From contig JAHBVX010000007.1 in NCBI GenBank assembly GCA_019637295.1, positions 62,001-126,000 on the forward strand: a stretch of 64,000 nt of DNA, read 5' to 3'. The notes beneath the pieces are model-generated. The model searched no databases and had not been told where the DNA came from. It saw only the letters and a list, made by a program, of their open reading frames with translations. This DNA comes from Polyangiaceae bacterium (GTDB lineage: Bacteria > Myxococcota_A > Polyangia > Polyangiales > Polyangiaceae). Of the stretch, positions 61,051 through 64,000 are shown piece after piece (position 1 is the first letter of the stretch; every line of letters starts with the position of its first letter). The position numbers and the translations under genes were made by a program.

Positions 61051-61868
61051 CGCACAGCGCGCTGTACGAGGGCTTCGTGCGCCATCGCCGCCATGGACGG
61101 CCGACGCACGAGCTTCGCACCCGAGTCTTCCAGTGTTACCTGGATCTGGCAGAGCTGCCCGAGGTGCTCGCGCACTGGCCCTGGGCGTCCGCCGAGCGGC
61201 CCGCGCTGTCGTGGCTGCGCCGGCGGGATCACTTCGGGGATCGGACCGAGCCGCTCGACGAGGCCGTGCGCGCGCTCGTCGCCCGCGAGACCGGCGCCCG
61301 GCCGCGCGGTCCGATCCGACTGCTCACCCACCTTCGGAGCTTCGGGCTGTCGTTCAACCCGGTGAGCTTCTTCTATTGCTTCGACGCAGGGGGCGCCCGC
61401 GTGGAGACGATCCTGGCGGAGGTCGACAACACGCCCTGGGGCGAGCGTCACGTGTACGTCTTGTCGCGCCCGGGGCTCGATGCGCCCCTCGACTTCAGCT
61501 TCGACAAGGCGTTCCACGTCTCGCCCTTCATGCCCATGCAGCAGCGCTACCGCTGGCGATTCGGCGAGCCCTCGCGCTCCCTCGCGATGCACCTGCAGAG
61601 CTTCGAGGGACAGACCCTGCGGCTCGACGCCACCTTCAGCGGCGAACGGCGAGAGCTCACGCGTGACGGCCTTCGGCGCATGACCCTGCGCTATCCAGCC
61701 ATGACCGCGAGGGTCCTCGGCGCCATCTACCTGAACGCCCTTCGCCTGTGGCTGCGAGGGGCGCCCTTCTTCGAGCACCCGGCGCCCTCGCGTCGCTCAG
61801 ACAAAAAGGAGCGCCCTGGGGTGTCGGTCGTCCTGCGTTCCCAGCCATCGCCGCGAGCAGCCCCATGA
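61047..61868 (+). CDS. DUF1365 protein
   Basis: The product has 273 residues. SALYEGFVRHRRHGRPTHEL, RLLTHLRSFGLSFNPVSFFY and FDKAFHVSPFMPMQQRYRWR in outline are the three conserved blocks of DUF1365. Its exact role is unknown; it is genetically tied to the amine oxidase and Cfa. It is coupled on both sides by ATGA overlaps. Confidence 0.92.
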   Translation: MTHSALYEGFVRHRRHGRPTHELRTRVFQCYLDLAELPEVLAHWPWASAERPALSWLRRRDHFGDRTEPLDEAVRALVARETGARPRGPIRLLTHLRSFGLSFNPVSFFYCFDAGGARVETILAEVDNTPWGERHVYVLSRPGLDAPLDFSFDKAFHVSPFMPMQQRYRWRFGEPSRSLAMHLQSFEGQTLRLDATFSGERRELTRDGLRRMTLRYPAMTARVLGAIYLNALRLWLRGAPFFEHPAPSRRSDKKERPGVSVVLRSQPSPRAAP

Positions 61869-63205
61869 AAGACTCCGTCCTGTCCAGCTCGGACCTCGTC
61901 CTGCGACGACGCCCGGGCCTCGTCGACCGCGCCCTGCAGCGTGCGCTGTTCTCCACCCTTGCACACCTCGAGGACGGTCGGCTCGTGTTCGACGACGAGA
62001 CCGGGCGCCACGCCTTTGGACGCACCACCGAGCGCTTCCCCGACGAGGTCCGCGTGCAGGTCCACCACCTCGGCGCGTATCGCAAGGCGGTGCTCGGCGG
62101 CAGCCTGGGCGTGGCAGAGGCGTACGTGGCGGGCGCGTTCGACGTGAGCTGTCTGGTGACCCTGGCGCGTCTCTTCGCCGGGCAGCCGGCGCTGCTCGGA
62201 CGCCTCGATGGCTCCCTCGCGCGGCTGTCCCAGCCGCTCCATCGACTGCTGCACGCCGGCAGGCGCAACACGCTGCGGGGCAGTCGGCGCAACATCGGCG
62301 CGCACTACGATCTCGGCAACGCCTTCTATCGGCTGTGGCTCGACGAGACCTTGAGCTACTCGGCTGCCATCTTCGAACACGACGGTCAGCCCCTGGCGGA
62401 GGCGAGCCGCGTCAAGAACGAGCGCATCTGCCGAAAACTCGCGCTCGGCCCAGGCGACCACGTCCTCGAGATCGGCACGGGCTGGGGCGCCTTCGCGCTG
62501 CACGCTGCCGAAGTGCACGGCGCGCGCGTGACCACCACCACCATCAGCGAGGAGCAACACCGCTTCGCGACCGAGCTGGTGCGACGGCGCGGTTTGGAAG
62601 GCCGAGTAACCGTCCTGTACGAGGACTATCGCGCCCTGACCGGGCGCTACGACAAGCTCGTCAGCGTCGAGATGATCGAAGCGGTGGGCCACGAGTTCTT
62701 CGATACGTTCTTCCGTCGCGCGTCCGAGTTGGTCGCGTCGGACGGGTGCGCGCTGATACAGAGCATCACCATCCGAGACCAGCTGTACGAAGCCGCGCGC
62801 GACGGCGTGGACTTCATCAAGGCCTACGTATTCCCGGGGAGCTGCATCCCGAGCGTGACCGCCCTGCTGCAGAGCGCCACCCGCGCCAGTGATCTGCGCT
62901 TGGTCCACCTGGAGGACCTCACGCCTCACTACGCGCTCACGCTGCGGCACTGGCGAGAGCGCTTCCTCGCGGCGCGGGCCCAGGTCGCGGCGCTGGGCTT
63001 CTCCGAGGCGTTCCAGCGCTCCTGGGAGCTGTACCTCGCGTACTGCGAGGCCGCGTTCTGGGAGCGCTACCTGGGCGACGTGCAGCTCGTCCTGGCGCGC
63101 CCGGGCTGCCGTGCGCTGCCCATCCTGCCCGCCCTCGCGCCGCCGGCGCCACGGCCGGATCTGACGCCGGGGGCTCGGGCGACGCGAGCCCGGAGCCGAG
63201 CATGA
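61865..63205 (+). CDS. cfa: Cyclopropane-fatty-acyl-phospholipid synthase
   Basis: The product has 446 residues. The N-terminal domain is followed by RRNIGAHYDLGNAFYRLWLD, LSYSAAIFE, then VLEIGTGWGAFALHAAEVHG (SAM site), VSVEMIEAVGHEFFDTFFRR and YVFPGSCIPSVTALL. All are standard for CFA synthases, which methylenate membrane lipid double bonds. The final part is Pro/Ala/Arg-rich. It overlaps a second cfa-like gene by ATGA. Confidence 0.92.
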   Translation: MKDSVLSSSDLVLRRRPGLVDRALQRALFSTLAHLEDGRLVFDDETGRHAFGRTTERFPDEVRVQVHHLGAYRKAVLGGSLGVAEAYVAGAFDVSCLVTLARLFAGQPALLGRLDGSLARLSQPLHRLLHAGRRNTLRGSRRNIGAHYDLGNAFYRLWLDETLSYSAAIFEHDGQPLAEASRVKNERICRKLALGPGDHVLEIGTGWGAFALHAAEVHGARVTTTTISEEQHRFATELVRRRGLEGRVTVLYEDYRALTGRYDKLVSVEMIEAVGHEFFDTFFRRASELVASDGCALIQSITIRDQLYEAARDGVDFIKAYVFPGSCIPSVTALLQSATRASDLRLVHLEDLTPHYALTLRHWRERFLAARAQVAALGFSEAFQRSWELYLAYCEAAFWERYLGDVQLVLARPGCRALPILPALAPPAPRPDLTPGARATRARSRA

Positions 63206-64000
63206 GCGCCAGCAGCCCGCTGGGCCGGGGCATCGAGCTGGCCGAGCGCGGCGTGCTGCCGGATCTCGCGGTGCGCGTCGGCATTCGGCGGCTGCTCGCG
63301 GAGCGGCTCCGGGCCGAGGCTCGGGGCAGCCCGGACGACCAGGAGGAGCGCAAGCAGGCGCTGCTCGCGGATGCGGCGCGTAGCCCGATCGCGGTCGCGC
63401 AGGCCGCGGCCAACGCCCAGCACTACGAGGTGCCGCCGGAGTTCTTCCGCGTCGTGCTCGGGCCTCGACTCAAGTACTCCGCGGCCTACTTCCCGCCGGG
63501 TGTACGGACCTTGGCCGACGCGGAGGAGGCGATGCTCGCGCTCAGCACCGAGCGGGCGCTCATCCAAGACGGGATGCGCGTGCTGGAGCTCGGCTGCGGC
63601 TGGGGCTCTCTGTCGCTGTACTTGCTCGAGCGCTTTCGGTCATTGCGCGTGACGGCGGTCTCGAACTCGGCGCCGCAGCGGCTGGCGATCGAGCAGCGCG
63701 CCCGCCAGCTGGGCGTCAGCGACCGGCTCGAGGTGCTGACTCGAGACGTGACCGACTTCGAGCCCCAGGCGCGCTTCGATCGCGTCGTGAGCGTCGAGAT
63801 GCTCGAGCACGTGAGGAACCACGCCGAGCTGCTGCAGCGCATCGCCGGCTGGCTGGCGTCGGATGGACGGCTCTTCGTCCATGTCTTCTGCCACCGGAGC
63901 TTCGCCTACCCGTTCGAGAGCGAGGGGGAAGACAACTGGATGGGCCAGCACTTCTTCACCGGCGGCATGATGCCATCCTTCGACTACCTCGCGCTGCAGC
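63202..64000 (+). CDS. Second CFA-synthase-like methyltransferase (3' end outside window)
   Basis: The first 266 codons are visible. AQHYEVPPEFFRVVLGPRLK, then YSAAYFPPG, VLELGCGWGSLSLYLLERF and VVSVEMLEHVRNHAELLQRI fit the same family, but with a shorter N-terminus than the gene before it. It probably acts on a different lipid position or chain. The window ends inside the gene, after MMPSFDYLALQ. Confidence 0.88.
   Translation, partial: MSASSPLGRGIELAERGVLPDLAVRVGIRRLLAERLRAEARGSPDDQEERKQALLADAARSPIAVAQAAANAQHYEVPPEFFRVVLGPRLKYSAAYFPPGVRTLADAEEAMLALSTERALIQDGMRVLELGCGWGSLSLYLLERFRSLRVTAVSNSAPQRLAIEQRARQLGVSDRLEVLTRDVTDFEPQARFDRVVSVEMLEHVRNHAELLQRIAGWLASDGRLFVHVFCHRSFAYPFESEGEDNWMGQHFFTGGMMPSFDYLALQ

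Overview
High-GC bacterial chromosome segment. The organism is most likely a myxobacterium-like member of the Myxococcota (Polyangia or a relative). The basis is very GC-rich codon use, many lipoproteins with Gly/Ser/Ala linkers and Cys-rich modules, a MmyB-type regulator, a VWA lipoprotein, and dense runs of genes joined by 4-base ATGA or GTGA overlaps. This is inferred from gene style; there is no rRNA in the window.

Bases 1-22,300 are an accessory, defence-island-like region. A tightly coupled operon encodes a membrane-anchored protein (open to the left edge), a HerA/DUF87-type ATPase carrying an S4-like insertion, a PD-(D/E)XK-type nuclease candidate and a 125-residue protein. A macro-domain gene follows and is cut off by an intact IS66-family element (6912-9330, 25-bp inverted repeats). 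Next come a DUF429 protein, a chimeric helicase (front half of an SF1 helicase fused in frame to the back half of an Lhr-like SF2 helicase plus a DEDDy exonuclease), a 44-residue ORF coupled on both sides, and a 1817-residue NO VEIN/sacsin-like ATPase with a C-terminal DUF3883 nuclease-like domain. An amber-interrupted transposase, a tRNA-3'-end-like structure and strong hairpins close this part.

Bases 22,300-29,150 are eroded accessory DNA: a Fic protein, a SnoaL-like/DsbA-like pair, a TetR-led operon ending in a cytochrome b561-like gene broken by a TAG, and two decayed LysR copies inside a 214-bp direct repeat.

Bases 29,150-64,000 look like stable chromosome. They hold YceI, lipoproteins, an ArsR module whose apparent operator also lies before a second SRPBCC gene, and an amino-acid permease with a ceramidase-like lipoprotein. 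They also hold an arsR-arsM-sigZ arsenic module, a dps/hydrolase operon, a radical SAM protein, a VWA lipoprotein, a cysteine desulfurase, MsrA, a YhaO/YhaN-like (SbcCD-related) pair and a five-heme cytochrome operon. The right end has an ECF sigma factor with a cupin anti-sigma, and an operon (flavin amine oxidase, DUF1365, two cyclopropane-fatty-acid synthases) of the kind such ECF/ChrR pairs control in photooxidative stress.

The most novel parts are the HerA-S4/nuclease/membrane/macro operon and the chimeric helicase - 44-aa - NO VEIN-like module. Both look like uncharacterised anti-mobile-element systems, and both show damage.
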